From Streptomyces novaecaesareae (GTDB lineage: Bacteria; Actinomycetota; Actinomycetes; Streptomycetales; Streptomycetaceae): a stretch of DNA of 64,000 nt. The notes below the pieces were generated by a model. The model was not told the DNA's origin. It ran no database searches and saw only the letters and a program-made list of their open reading frames with translations. Within the stretch, counting starts at the first letter, position 1. Each line of letters opens with the position of its first letter. The DNA lies in assembly GCF_000716875.1 (NCBI RefSeq), contig NZ_JNWQ01000032.1, forward strand, positions 1 to 64,000, in the 5' to 3' direction. Below are positions 17,082-25,284 of this stretch, one piece after another. The position numbers and the translations under genes are program-made.

Positions 17082-17270
17082 GGGCGAGGGCTCCCCGGGT
17101 GATCGTCGCGTTGTCGGTGTCGTGTGCCAGGATGCCGGAGCACGCGGTGGACTGGGGAGTGTGAGGTATCGCACCTTCCCGTGGTGTCCGCACCGCCGCC
17201 ACGCCGGGGCTTATGACGCGAATTGCGACGGTTGGGGGCGGTCCGGCCGAGGTTGCACCGAGAGTGATGT

Positions 17271-17300
17271 TGGTCATCAGCCCGTGGCATGCGGGATAAT
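17271..17300 (+). promoter_or_regulatory. Candidate promoter of the DUF3117 gene
   Basis: TGGTCA (17271-17276) and GATAAT (17295-17300) are spaced 18 bp apart in a locally AT-richer segment of the 300-bp gap before 17382. This fits a vegetative-type promoter with a leader of about 75 nt. Confidence 0.45.
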
Positions 17301-17381
17301 GGCTTCCGATCAATGCGTTCGATACCGGCGGTGGACGGACTGCCGGTGCGTAGCTGAGCGGTTGCAGGAAGGGGAACGAGC

Positions 17382-17549
17382 ATGGCGGCCATGAAGCCGC
17401 GGACGGGTGACGGCCCGCTCGAAGTCACCAAAGAGGGGCGGGGCATCATCATGCGCGTTCCGCTCGAAGGCGGCGGACGCCTCGTGGTGGAGCTCACGCC
17501 TGACGAGGCCGACGCCCTCGGCGAGGCCCTGAAGAAGGCCTGCGGCTGA
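17382..17549 (+). CDS. DUF3117 small conserved protein
   Basis: 55-residue protein beginning MAAMKPRTGDGPLEVTKEGR and ending ELTPDEADALGEALKKACG. This is the DUF3117 family (Rv1211-like), found almost universally in actinobacteria, with unknown function. It is probably a small beta-hairpin plus C-terminal helix. ATG 17382 follows AGGAAGGGGA. It sits between the enoyl-CoA hydratase and the O-methyltransferase. Confidence 0.9.
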   Translation: MAAMKPRTGDGPLEVTKEGRGIIMRVPLEGGGRLVVELTPDEADALGEALKKACG

Positions 17550-17687
17550 CCGCAGCGGGTGCTCGCCATCTCCTGGAGATGCGCTGCCGGGCCCGGGTAC
17601 GACGTCATGTCGGCCCGGGTCCGCGCGTTTTCCGCGGCCCCGGGCGGGCCCGGCGCGGCCGCCCGACGGGCCCCCGACGATTGACCG

Positions 17688-18275
17688 CTAGCGCTTGATC
17701 GCGCAGAGCAGCCCGTCCGAGACCGGCAGCAGTGCCGGCAGCAGGGCCTCGCTCTCCCGGACGTCCCGGACGAGGTCCCGTACCGCGCCGGTCTGCGGGT
17801 CCTGCAGCTCGGGCTCGGCCAGCCGGCCCTCCTGGAAGACCCCCTCGAAGCAGACCATCCCGCCCGGCCGCAGCAGCCGCAGCGCCTCCAGCAGGTACTC
17901 GCGGGACTCGGCCGGGTCGCCGTCGCAGAACACCAGGTCGTACTGCCCGTCGGCGAGCCGGGGCAGCACCTCCAGTGCCCGGCCCGGTATGAACCGGGAG
18001 CGGTTGGCCGCGAACCCGGCCGCCTGGTACGCCTCGCGGGCCAGCTGCTGGCGCACCGGCTCGGAGTCGACCGTGGTGAGGACGCCGTCCGGCCGCATCC
18101 CGCGCAGCAGGTAGACCCCGGAAACCCCGGTGCCGGTGCCGATCTCGGCCACCGCCTTGGCGTCCAGGGCGGCGGCCATCAGCCGCAGGCAGGCCCCGCC
18201 GCTCGGCCCGATCGCCCGTATGCCGGTCCGCGCGGACTGCGCCCGGGCGTAGGTGAGCACGGCGTCCTCGCCCAC
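17688..18275 (-). CDS. SAM-dependent O-methyltransferase (Rv1220c-like)
   Basis: Class I methyltransferase of the catechol/caffeoyl-CoA type. Motifs: [17 protein letters not shown] (SAM loop), [22 protein letters not shown] and [17 protein letters not shown] at 18275 gives 195 residues, the first ordinary start codon in the frame, but it lacks a ribosome site. Upstream codons back to about 18340 still encode family-like sequence ([15 protein letters not shown] before [11 protein letters not shown]), although that stretch contains no ATG, GTG or TTG. The true start may be an ATC near 18322, preceded by AAAGAGG, or a CTG further up. The natural substrate is unknown. Divergent from the sigma factor gene. 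Confidence 0.8.
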   Translation of the reverse strand: MGEDAVLTYARAQSARTGIRAIGPSGGACLRLMAAALDAKAVAEIGTGTGVSGVYLLRGMRPDGVLTTVDSEPVRQQLAREAYQAAGFAANRSRFIPGRALEVLPRLADGQYDLVFCDGDPAESREYLLEALRLLRPGGMVCFEGVFQEGRLAEPELQDPQTGAVRDLVRDVRESEALLPALLPVSDGLLCAIKR

Positions 18276-18401
18276 GTAGGTGTCGGCGAGGGCCGCGCGC
18301 GCGGGCCCGAACTCGCTGATGGCTGCCTCTTTCGGAGCCCCGGGTGGCGGCCCGGTGCCGGGGGATGTCGATATTTCCTGCCACAGGTTACTGGCCGACC
18401 G

Positions 18402-18427
18402 GGAACCGCGTACGGCGGCGGGCCGTT
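18402..18427 (+). promoter_or_regulatory. ECF-type promoter of the sigma factor gene
   Basis: GGAACC (18402-18407) and CGTT (18424-18427) are separated by 16 bp, the spacing of ECF sigma promoters of the GGAAC/CGTT type. It lies about 70 bp upstream of the sigma gene start, giving a leader of about 60 nt, and suggests positive autoregulation. Confidence 0.6.
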
Positions 18428-18494
18428 GTCATCACGGACCGGGTACGGGAGAGCTCCCGGGCACTTTTATCCGGGCTTGACGGGTGAGGTGGAT

Positions 18495-19367
18495 ATGGTG
18501 GTGGCCCTGCTGGGCAGAAGAGCCGACCGAGGAGGTGTGGCCGAGGGCGACGTCCCCGTGCGGCGGCACTCCCGCGGCACCGCGTCGGCCCGTACGCCGA
18601 AGCCCGTGATGAACCAGTCTGCGCACTCCGACCTGGACCAGCCCGCCGCCGAGACGACGGCCGCCGGTACCACCGAGGCCCCTGCCCTCGCGACCTTCGC
18701 CGAGGCCCCCGCCCTCGCGACCTTCGCCGAGGGCCCCGACGCGCAGACCTGGACTCCGCCCACCTGGGAGGAGATCGTCGAGGCGCACAGCGCCCGCGTC
18801 TACCGGCTCGCCTACCGTCTGACGGGCAACCAGCACGACGCCGAGGATCTCACCCAGGAGGTCTTCGTCCGGGTCTTCCGATCGCTGTCCACCTACACCC
18901 CCGGCACGTTCGAGGGCTGGCTGCACCGGATCACCACCAACCTGTTCCTGGACATGGTCCGCCGCCGCCAGCGCATCCGCTTCGACGCGCTCGGCGAGGA
19001 CGCGGCCGAGCGGCTCGCCTCCCGCGAGCCCAGCCCGGCGCAGCACTTCAGCGACACCCACTTCGACGCCGACGTCCAGCAGGCCCTGGACACCCTCGCC
19101 CCGGAGTTCCGGGCCGCCGTGGTGCTCTGCGACATCGAGGGCCTGTCGTACGAGGAGATCGCCGCCACGCTGGGCGTCAAGCTCGGCACCGTCCGCAGCC
19201 GCATCCACCGCGGCCGTTCGCACCTGCGCGCCGCGCTCAAGCACCGTGCCCCCGGCTCGGCCCCCGGCCGTGAGCGCCGCGGCGGCTCGGAGGAGCCGGT
19301 GCCGGTCGGCGTCGGCGCGGTGGAGGCCGCGGTCGCGCCCGGTGGGCGCGGACGGAGGCGATCGTGA
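18495..19367 (+). CDS. sigE: ECF RNA polymerase sigma factor, SigE-like
   Basis: Extracytoplasmic-function sigma factor of about 290 residues. Region 2 (about 95-165) includes [20 protein letters not shown] and [16 protein letters not shown]; region 4 (about 190-245) includes [20 protein letters not shown] and [16 protein letters not shown]. The N-terminal 90 residues are long, acidic and low-complexity, and include a duplicated 9-residue unit. ATG 18495 is chosen because GGTGAGGTGG precedes it; GTG codons at 18498 and 18501 are alternatives. The stop overlaps the anti-sigma start (GTGA). The gene order methyltransferase/sigma/anti-sigma/tatB matches the mycobacterial sigE locus. Confidence 0.9.
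   Translation: MVVALLGRRADRGGVAEGDVPVRRHSRGTASARTPKPVMNQSAHSDLDQPAAETTAAGTTEAPALATFAEAPALATFAEGPDAQTWTPPTWEEIVEAHSARVYRLAYRLTGNQHDAEDLTQEVFVRVFRSLSTYTPGTFEGWLHRITTNLFLDMVRRRQRIRFDALGEDAAERLASREPSPAQHFSDTHFDADVQQALDTLAPEFRAAVVLCDIEGLSYEEIAATLGVKLGTVRSRIHRGRSHLRAALKHRAPGSAPGRERRGGSEEPVPVGVGAVEAAVAPGGRGRRRS
18678..18731 (+). repeat. 27-bp tandem duplication inside the sigma gene
   Basis: Two adjacent 27-nt units (18678-18704, 18705-18731) differ at one base and encode APALATFAE twice in the disordered N-terminal region of the sigma factor. Confidence 0.9.
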
Positions 19368-20386
19368 GCGGAACCAGCCGGTCCGGCTCGGACCGGTCGG
19401 ACTCGTCCGGCCGGTCCCTGACCCGGCGGAGCTGGGCCCTGCCGGGTCGTCGCGGTACCGACGAACCCGGTGAGCCCGTGCTGCCCGCGCTGGCACTGCC
19501 CGCCGACACGGCACTGCACGCGCTGCCCGTACGGCCCGCCGAACCCGCCGCCGAGGAGCACCACCTCGGCGAGCGGCTGTCCGCCTTCCTGGACGGCGAA
19601 CTCGGCCACGACTCGCGCGAGCGGGTCCAGGCCCACCTGGCGACCTGCCCGCAGTGCCTCGCCGAGGCCGACGAGGGCCGCGCCGTCAAGCACCTGCTGA
19701 CCGGCACCGGCACGCCCGGCCCGTCCCCCTCGCTGATGGCCCGGCTGATGGCCGTCGGCAACCTCCCCGAGGACGGCCCGGCGGACGGCGACTGGCCGCC
19801 CGGGCGCGGGCGCCGCGATGACGACGACGACCTGCCCGGCGGCGGGGTCGCCGCCACCGGCACGCTCGGCGGCAGCCGGCTCACCGGCGGCTCCTTCGGC
19901 CGCGGCGCCGGGGCCTCCTTCGGCGCGGGCGCGCTCGGCGCCGACACCCCGGTGCCCGGGGTCGACCCGCGCGCCTTCGGGCGCGGTGCCGTGCTGCGGC
20001 CGCTGATGGGGCGGCGTTCCGCCCGCCCCGAGCCCACCGCCGGTGAGGACCGTTCCGCCCGGACGCAGCCGGCCGCGGCCGCCGTCCGTGCCCCCGCGCG
20101 GGGGCGCCGCCTGGTCTTCGCCGCCGCGGGCGCCTTCTCCGTCGCCGCGGTCACGCTCGGCGGCGTCGGCGGGCTCAGCCCGCAGGGCGAGGAGCGTCAC
20201 GGTACGACCGTCAGCCCGGCCGGCGGCAACGCCGGCACCGGCCGGGGCGGCCTCGTCCCGATGACCGCGCAGGTCCCGGTGGACTTCCCCGGCCGCCCGG
20301 TCGCCGCGACCCGCGAGGCGTCGCCGCCGTCGTCCCCGGAGCGCTACCCCGGCGGCCTCGCCGCCCAGCGCCAGCAGACCCGCTAG
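19364..20386 (+). CDS. Zinc-type anti-sigma factor, membrane-spanning
   Basis: 340-residue partner of the upstream ECF sigma factor. The ZAS/zf-HC2 domain includes [20 protein letters not shown] and the zinc motif HLATCPQC (His about 91, Cys 95 and 98). A long Gly/Ala/Asp-rich linker follows, then one membrane helix ([20 protein letters not shown], about 250-269) and an outer tail of about 70 residues. Mycobacterial RseA is much shorter; the linker and helix are extra here and suggest signal input from outside the membrane. The GTG start overlaps the sigma stop by 4 nt. No HtrA-like protease gene follows. Confidence 0.87.
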   Translation: MSGTSRSGSDRSDSSGRSLTRRSWALPGRRGTDEPGEPVLPALALPADTALHALPVRPAEPAAEEHHLGERLSAFLDGELGHDSRERVQAHLATCPQCLAEADEGRAVKHLLTGTGTPGPSPSLMARLMAVGNLPEDGPADGDWPPGRGRRDDDDDLPGGGVAATGTLGGSRLTGGSFGRGAGASFGAGALGADTPVPGVDPRAFGRGAVLRPLMGRRSARPEPTAGEDRSARTQPAAAAVRAPARGRRLVFAAAGAFSVAAVTLGGVGGLSPQGEERHGTTVSPAGGNAGTGRGGLVPMTAQVPVDFPGRPVAATREASPPSSPERYPGGLAAQRQQTR

Positions 20387-20533
20387 ACACACCCCAGGGC
20401 AGCGGCATCCGGCTCCCGGCGGCCCCTCGGCCACCGGCAGGTCTTTACCACGGCTTCATCGCAGCGTGGACCAGGGACTCGCCGGTGGCCATTACCCTGT
20501 AGGAACCGTCGTCCGACGAGCTAGGGAGCAAAG

Positions 20534-20962
20534 GTGTTCAGCGACGTAGGTGGGCTGGAGATCCTGACCCTGATCGTGATGGCGATCATCATCTTCGGTC
20601 CGGACAAGCTGCCGAAGCTGATCCAGGACACCATGGGCTTCATCCGGAAGGTCCGCTCCTTCGCCGACAACGCGAAGGAGGACATCCGCAGCGAGCTCGG
20701 CCCGGAGTTCAAGGACTTCGAGTTCGAGGACCTCAACCCCAAGACCTTCGTCCGCAAGCAGCTCATGGGCGGCGACGAGGACCCGCTGGGCCTCAAGGAC
20801 ATGAAGGACTCGCTGGACATCCGCTCCGTCCTGGACGACAAGCCGGCGGCACCGGTGAACGGCCGCAGCGTCAGCTTCGAGAAGTCCGCCCCGGCGCCCG
20901 CCTCCGCCGGTGCCCCGCTGGCCCCCGGCGAGCGGCCCCCGTTCGACCCCGACGCCACCTGA
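20534..20962 (+). CDS. tatB: Sec-independent protein translocase component TatB
   Basis: 142-residue Tat translocase subunit that, with TatC, receives twin-arginine signal peptides. The N-terminal membrane helix (ILTLIVMAIIIFGPDKLPK, about 9-27) contains the hinge FGP, followed by an amphipathic helix (LIQDTMGFIRKVRSFADN) and a charged, disordered tail ending in Pro/Ala-rich sequence. GTG 20534 follows AGGGAGCAAAG. Its location just after the sigma/anti-sigma pair is conserved in actinobacteria. Confidence 0.93.
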   Translation: MFSDVGGLEILTLIVMAIIIFGPDKLPKLIQDTMGFIRKVRSFADNAKEDIRSELGPEFKDFEFEDLNPKTFVRKQLMGGDEDPLGLKDMKDSLDIRSVLDDKPAAPVNGRSVSFEKSAPAPASAGAPLAPGERPPFDPDAT

Positions 20963-21024
20963 CCGGCTCCTGGCCTGCCCCTGACCGGTACCTGACCGGT
21001 ACTCCGGTCACGACGCCCGGCAGT

Positions 21025-21070
21025 ACGCCACCGCCCCGCCCGGCCGCCCGGCTGAGCGGGGCGGTGGCGT
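21025..21070 (+). terminator. Hairpin after tatB
   Basis: ACGCCACCGCCCCGC (21025-21039) pairs perfectly with its complement at 21056-21070, a 15-bp GC-rich stem with a 16-nt loop, 63 bp after the tatB stop. Confidence 0.65.
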
Positions 21071-21218
21071 GTGCGCCGCTATTGTGCTGATTGTTCCCGC
21101 TGAGCCGTCCGTCACATTCCGCGCCGTCATGGCCCGGGAACGGCCACCGGGAACGCCGCGGTACGCCACCATGGGAGCGCGCCACGGCAGGCACACGTGC
21201 GTTTGAGGAGGCCCGGGG

Positions 21219-21887
21219 ATGGACGCGACGAGTCAGGCGGGAGGGGCGACGGTCACGGCCGGCGGCCCGGTGGTCGGCGGACAGGCCGGCCCGGCGGACC
21301 CGCTGGTGCCCTACCTGTCCGCGGACTTCCCCTGGTACGGGCTGGACGAGGGCTGGAGCGGCCGCCGCTACCTGATGCAGGCCGGCGCCGGCGGCCGGGC
21401 CACGGGCAGCGTCGACTACGGCTCGCTCGGCCACGGCGACGAGCCGGCCAAGCAGTACGAGCCGCGCGACATGCGCAAGTTCGCGGCCGTGGTCACCATG
21501 GCCCGCCGGGACAGCCGCCGCAGCGCCGACAACACCGGCACCCTGGAGGCGACGTCCGCGTCCTCCGCCGCCTGGCTGGCCGGCTCCGGCCTGCTCGCCG
21601 CGACCTGGCCCGGGCAACTGGACCGCGCGCTGCGCCAGGACTGGCTGGACCAGCAGAGCAGCCTCGCCTGGGACCTCGCCGACGACCTGGCCGGCCCCGG
21701 CTGGTCCAGCCTGAGCCTGCCGGTCAACGGCCTGCCGCAGTCCTTCCGCTACCGCGAGTCCGAGTACGGCTGGGTGCTGGCCGGCGAGGCCCCCGGCGTC
21801 CTGCTCGGCGCCTACGGCCGCGGTGTCAGCGCCTACGGCATCGGCTTCTCCAGCGTCCCCGACCTGGCCGCCTACACCCGGCCGTAG
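21219..21887 (+). CDS. Conserved hypothetical protein
   Basis: 222-residue soluble protein with no recognised domain. The N-terminal 25 residues are Gly/Ala/Thr-rich and probably disordered. The folded part has aromatic-rich segments (LSADFPWYGLDEGWSGRRYL, SEYGWVLAGEAPGVLLGAYG) suggestive of a beta fold. It has no signal peptide or membrane helix. ATG 21219 follows GAGGAGG. It is a single-gene unit bounded by terminators at 21025-21070 and 21900-21944. Confidence 0.72.
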   Translation: MDATSQAGGATVTAGGPVVGGQAGPADPLVPYLSADFPWYGLDEGWSGRRYLMQAGAGGRATGSVDYGSLGHGDEPAKQYEPRDMRKFAAVVTMARRDSRRSADNTGTLEATSASSAAWLAGSGLLAATWPGQLDRALRQDWLDQQSSLAWDLADDLAGPGWSSLSLPVNGLPQSFRYRESEYGWVLAGEAPGVLLGAYGRGVSAYGIGFSSVPDLAAYTRP

Positions 21888-21899
21888 GGTCCACCGGCA

Positions 21900-21944
21900 C
21901 GACGAAGGGCTGGGGTGGTGGAACACCACCCCAGCCCTTCGTCG
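21900..21944. terminator. Strong bidirectional terminator
   Basis: Perfect 21-bp stem (21900-21920 with 21924-21944) and a 3-nt loop, GAA. It lies between two convergent genes, the hypothetical protein (ends 21887) and mrp (ends 21951). Confidence 0.85.
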
Positions 21945-21950
21945 GTCATG

Positions 21951-23111
21951 TCAGAACTTGTTCTTGGGCGTCAGGCCGAGCGACATCCCGGACAGCCCGC
22001 GCTGGCGGCCGCCGAGCTTGCCGGCCACCGCGCGCAGGGCGGCGCCGGCCGGGGAGTCGGGGGCGGCGAGCACGACCGGGCGGCCGTCGTCGCCGCCCTC
22101 GCGCAGCCGTACGTCGATCGGGATCGAGCCGAGCACCGGGACGGTCGCGCCGACCGTGCGGGTGAGCGCGTCCGCGACGGTCTGGCCGCCGCCGGTGCCG
22201 AAGACGTCGATCATCTCGTCGCAGTGCGGGCACGGCATGCCGGACATGTTCTCGATCACGCCGACGATCTTCTGGTGGGTCTGCACCGCGATGGTGCCGG
22301 CCCGCTCGGCCACCTCGGCGGCGGCCATCTGCGGGGTGGTGACGATCAGGATCTCCGCGTTGGGGACCAGCTGGGCCACCGAGATCGCGATGTCGCCGGT
22401 GCCGGGCGGCAGGTCCAGCAGCAGCACGTCCAGGTCGCCCCAGTACACGTCGGCGAGGAACTGCTGGAGCGCGCGGTGCAGCATCGGGCCGCGCCAGACC
22501 ACCGGGGCGTTGCCCGGGGTGAACATGCCGATCGAGATGACCTTCACGCCGTTCGCCTGCGGCGGCATGATCATGTCCTGGACCTGGGTCGGCCGGCCCT
22601 CGACGCCCAGCATGCGCGGCACGCTGTGGCCGTAGATGTCGGCGTCCACGACGGCGACCTTCAGGCCGTCCGCGGCCATCGCGGCCGCCAGGTTGACCGT
22701 CACCGAGGACTTGCCGACGCCACCCTTGCCGGAGGCGACGGCGTAGACCCGGGTCAGCGTGCCCGGCTTGGCGAACGGGATCTCCCGCTCGGGGGCGCCG
22801 CCGCGCAGCAGCTGGGAGAGCTCCTTGCGCTGCTCGTCGCTCATCACGTCGAGCTCGACCTCGACACCGGTCACGCCGGGGACCTTGCCGACCGCCTCGC
22901 GGACCCGGGTGACGATGGTGTCGCGCATCGGGCAGCCGGAGACCGTCAGGTAGACCGCGACGCGCACCGCGCCGCCCTCGGCGATCTCGACCGATTTCAC
23001 CATGCCGATCTCGGTGATCGGGCGGTTGATCTCCGGGTCGTTGACGGTCGCCAGCGCCTGGCGTACGGACTCCTCCGTGACGCCGGCCGCGACCTCTGTC
23101 TCGTTGGCCAT
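21951..23111 (-). CDS. mrp: Mrp/NBP35-family iron-sulfur carrier ATPase
   Basis: P-loop protein of 386 residues that binds and transfers Fe-S clusters to apoproteins. The N-terminal MIP18/DUF59 domain (about 12-90) includes ATVNDPEINRPITEIGMV and LTVSGCPMRDTI. The deviant Walker A GKGGVGKSS lies near residue 124, followed by VVDADIYGHSVPR and DLPPGTGDIAIS. The CxxC cluster-binding motif MPCPHC lies near 292. The length and two-domain layout are normal for ApbC/Mrp. It appears to be leaderless (TACCAT 6 nt before the ATG). It heads a minus-strand group but is separate from the DUF1003 gene by 122 bp. Confidence 0.92.
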   Translation of the reverse strand: MANETEVAAGVTEESVRQALATVNDPEINRPITEIGMVKSVEIAEGGAVRVAVYLTVSGCPMRDTIVTRVREAVGKVPGVTGVEVELDVMSDEQRKELSQLLRGGAPEREIPFAKPGTLTRVYAVASGKGGVGKSSVTVNLAAAMAADGLKVAVVDADIYGHSVPRMLGVEGRPTQVQDMIMPPQANGVKVISIGMFTPGNAPVVWRGPMLHRALQQFLADVYWGDLDVLLLDLPPGTGDIAISVAQLVPNAEILIVTTPQMAAAEVAERAGTIAVQTHQKIVGVIENMSGMPCPHCDEMIDVFGTGGGQTVADALTRTVGATVPVLGSIPIDVRLREGGDDGRPVVLAAPDSPAGAALRAVAGKLGGRQRGLSGMSLGLTPKNKF

Positions 23112-23117
23112 GCCTTG

Positions 23118-23123
23118 ATGGTA
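23118..23123 (-). promoter_or_regulatory. -10 box of mrp, leaderless
   Basis: Read on the minus strand, TACCAT ends 6 nt before the mrp ATG (23111), with no ribosome binding site between. Confidence 0.45.
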
Positions 23124-23233
23124 CGGCGCCGGGCGAACCGCTTAACCCGCCGGTAGCGTGCCGCCGGTCACAGCGACGGCACAGCGGCGGCATCACGGCG
23201 GCGGAGCGCCGACGGAGCGCGGCCGGAGCGCCG

Positions 23234-23869
23234 TCAGAGCGGCTCGGGGGCCTCCCGGCGCTCCTCGATCTCCCTGAGCAGGGACTGCAGTTCGCTGCGG
23301 ATGAAGTCACGGGTGGCGACCTCGCCGAGCCCGTGCCGCAGGGCCGCGACCTCACGGGTCAGGTACTCGGTGTCCGCGATGTTGCGGTCGCTGCGGGCCC
23401 GGTCCTGCTCCATGTTGACCCGGTCCCGGTTGTCCTGGCGGTTCTGCGCCAGCAGGATCAGCGGGGCCGCGTACGAGGCCTGCAGGGACAGCGCCAGGGT
23501 CAGGAAGATGAACGGGTACTCGTCGAAGCGCACGGTCGCCGGCAGCAGCGTGTTCCACGCTATCCAGATGACGACCACCACCGTCATCCAGACGATGAAC
23601 CGACCGGTGCCGAGGAAGCGGGCGATCCGCTCGGACAGGACGCCGAAGGCCTCCGGGTCGTAGGAGGGCAGCGAGAGCAGGCCGGGCCGTGCGGTGCGCG
23701 GCTGGTCGAGCCGGGTGCGGCCGGTGCCGGTGATCGGGGCGGTGTCCGTGCGGCGCTCGCGGCTGCCCTCGCGGGTGCGCAGCTCGCGGAGCTGGCGCAG
23801 CTGCCGCAGTTCGCCCTGGAGGCGGCGGCGCGCGGAGTCGTCCGGCCTGCCGTTGCGGTCACCGTCCAC
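23234..23869 (-). CDS. DUF1003 membrane protein
   Basis: 211-residue membrane protein. A charged coiled-coil N terminus (RRLQGELRQLRQLRELRTRE) leads to two membrane helices (FIVWMTVVVVIWIAWNTLL, about 92-110, and YPFIFLTLALSLQASYAAPL, about 118-137), then NRQDNRDRVNMEQDRARS and a C-terminal helix rich in Glu/Arg. This is the DUF1003 pattern; function unknown. The GTG start at 23869 overlaps the stop of the upstream MgtE-N gene by 11 bp, so the two are coupled and probably work together on cation homeostasis. Confidence 0.85.
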   Translation of the reverse strand: MDGDRNGRPDDSARRRLQGELRQLRQLRELRTREGSRERRTDTAPITGTGRTRLDQPRTARPGLLSLPSYDPEAFGVLSERIARFLGTGRFIVWMTVVVVIWIAWNTLLPATVRFDEYPFIFLTLALSLQASYAAPLILLAQNRQDNRDRVNMEQDRARSDRNIADTEYLTREVAALRHGLGEVATRDFIRSELQSLLREIEERREAPEPL

Positions 23870-25157
23870 CGGTCACCCCTTCCGTCTCGTCGTGCCGGAT
23901 GTCGTCGTGGGCGTGCAGTGCGGCGTCGCGCCAGTCCTCCGGCAGCAGGTGGTCGAGCACGTCGTCGACGGTCACCGCGCCGAGCAGGTGGTCCATCTCG
24001 TCCACGACCGGCGCGGCGACCAGGTTGTAGGTCGCCAGGTAGCTGGTGATCAGCGACAGCGGGGTGTCCGGCGGCAGCGGGTCGAGGTCGTCGTCCACCA
24101 GCGAGCCGACCAGCACGTACGGGGGCTCGCGCAGCAGCCGCTGGAAGTGCACGGTGCCCAGGTAGCGGCCGGTCGGGGTCTCGTTCGGCGGGCGGCAGAC
24201 GAAGACCTGCGCGGCGAGGGCGGGCTTGTGGTCGCGGACCCGGACCCGGGCCAGCGCCTCGGCGACCGTCGCGTCCGGCTCCAGGACGACGGGCTCGGTG
24301 GTCATCAGACCGCCGGCGGTGTCCTCCTCGTACGTCAGCAGGCGGCGCACCGGCGCGGCCTCGTCCGGCTCCATCAGCTGGAGCAGCCGCTCCGCCTCGT
24401 CGCCGGGCAGTTCGGAGAGCAGGTCGGCGGCGTCGTCCGGGTCCATCGCCTCCAGGACGTCGGCGGCGCGCTCCTCCTGGAGCTTGCCGATGATCTCGAC
24501 CTGGTCGTCCTCGGGGAGCTCCTCCAGGACGTCGGCCAGCCGCTCGTCGTCCAGTGCGGCGGCCACCTCGGCGCGGCGCTTGGAGGACAGGTGGTGCATC
24601 ACGCTGGCGAGGTCGGCGGGGCGCAGCTGCTCGAAGGTGGCGAGCAGGTTGGCGGCGCCCTGGTCCTGTTCGGGCAGTGAGAAGCCGGTGACGTCCTGCC
24701 AGTCCAGGGTGAGCCGTTCGCCCTTGCCCTTGCGCAGCCGCCCGGCGCGGCCGAGCTGGACGAAGACCTTGCTGATCTCCCACTCGCGCAGCCGGGTCTG
24801 CACCATGCCGACGTCCAGCACGGTGACGTCCTCACCGGTCTTGGACCAGGTGACGGTGCGGTCCAGTAGTTCGGCGAGCACCAGGGTCTCGGACGGGCGC
24901 TGCTCGAAGCGGCGCAGGTTGATCACGCCGGTGGTGAGCACCTGGCCGGACTCCAGGCTGGTGACCCGGGTCATCGGCAGGAAGATCCGGCGCCGGCCGA
25001 CCACCTCGACCACCAGGCCGAGGACGCGCGGCGGGCGGCCGCCGAGCCGCAGTGAGACGACGACGTCCCGGACCCGCCCGACCTGGTCGCCGTTCGGGTC
25101 GAAGACCGCGAGGGCGGAAAGGTGGGAGATGAAGACCCGGGTGCCTGGCCCTGCCAT
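23859..25157 (-). CDS. MgtE N-terminal/CBS domain protein without transporter
   Basis: 432-residue soluble protein. The N-terminal part has PRC-barrel-like repeats (VFDPNGDQVGRVRDVVVSLR). The middle is an MgtE_N superhelical domain (LRPADLASVMHHLSSKRRAE, LADVLEELPEDDQVEIIGKL, DPDDAADLLSELPGDEAERL). Two CBS domains follow (MTTEPVVLEPDATVAEAL; ITSYLATYNLVAAPVVDEMD). The membrane channel of MgtE is missing altogether, so it may be a Mg2+ or nucleotide sensor acting on partner proteins. ATG 25157 follows GAGGGAG. It is the first gene of a coupled pair with DUF1003; the same pair occurs in mycobacteria. Confidence 0.87.
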   Translation of the reverse strand: MAGPGTRVFISHLSALAVFDPNGDQVGRVRDVVVSLRLGGRPPRVLGLVVEVVGRRRIFLPMTRVTSLESGQVLTTGVINLRRFEQRPSETLVLAELLDRTVTWSKTGEDVTVLDVGMVQTRLREWEISKVFVQLGRAGRLRKGKGERLTLDWQDVTGFSLPEQDQGAANLLATFEQLRPADLASVMHHLSSKRRAEVAAALDDERLADVLEELPEDDQVEIIGKLQEERAADVLEAMDPDDAADLLSELPGDEAERLLQLMEPDEAAPVRRLLTYEEDTAGGLMTTEPVVLEPDATVAEALARVRVRDHKPALAAQVFVCRPPNETPTGRYLGTVHFQRLLREPPYVLVGSLVDDDLDPLPPDTPLSLITSYLATYNLVAAPVVDEMDHLLGAVTVDDVLDHLLPEDWRDAALHAHDDIRHDETEGVTGGR

Positions 25158-25284
25158 GGACTCCCTCGACTCGCTCGACGCCGTGCGTGGTGCGCCGGGG
25201 CACCCGCGGCCAAGGCTACCCGCGTGCGCGGGGCCCGGCCCGCGGAGGCACGGTAACGGTCGAAGGAGTCCTCGGCGTGAACCT

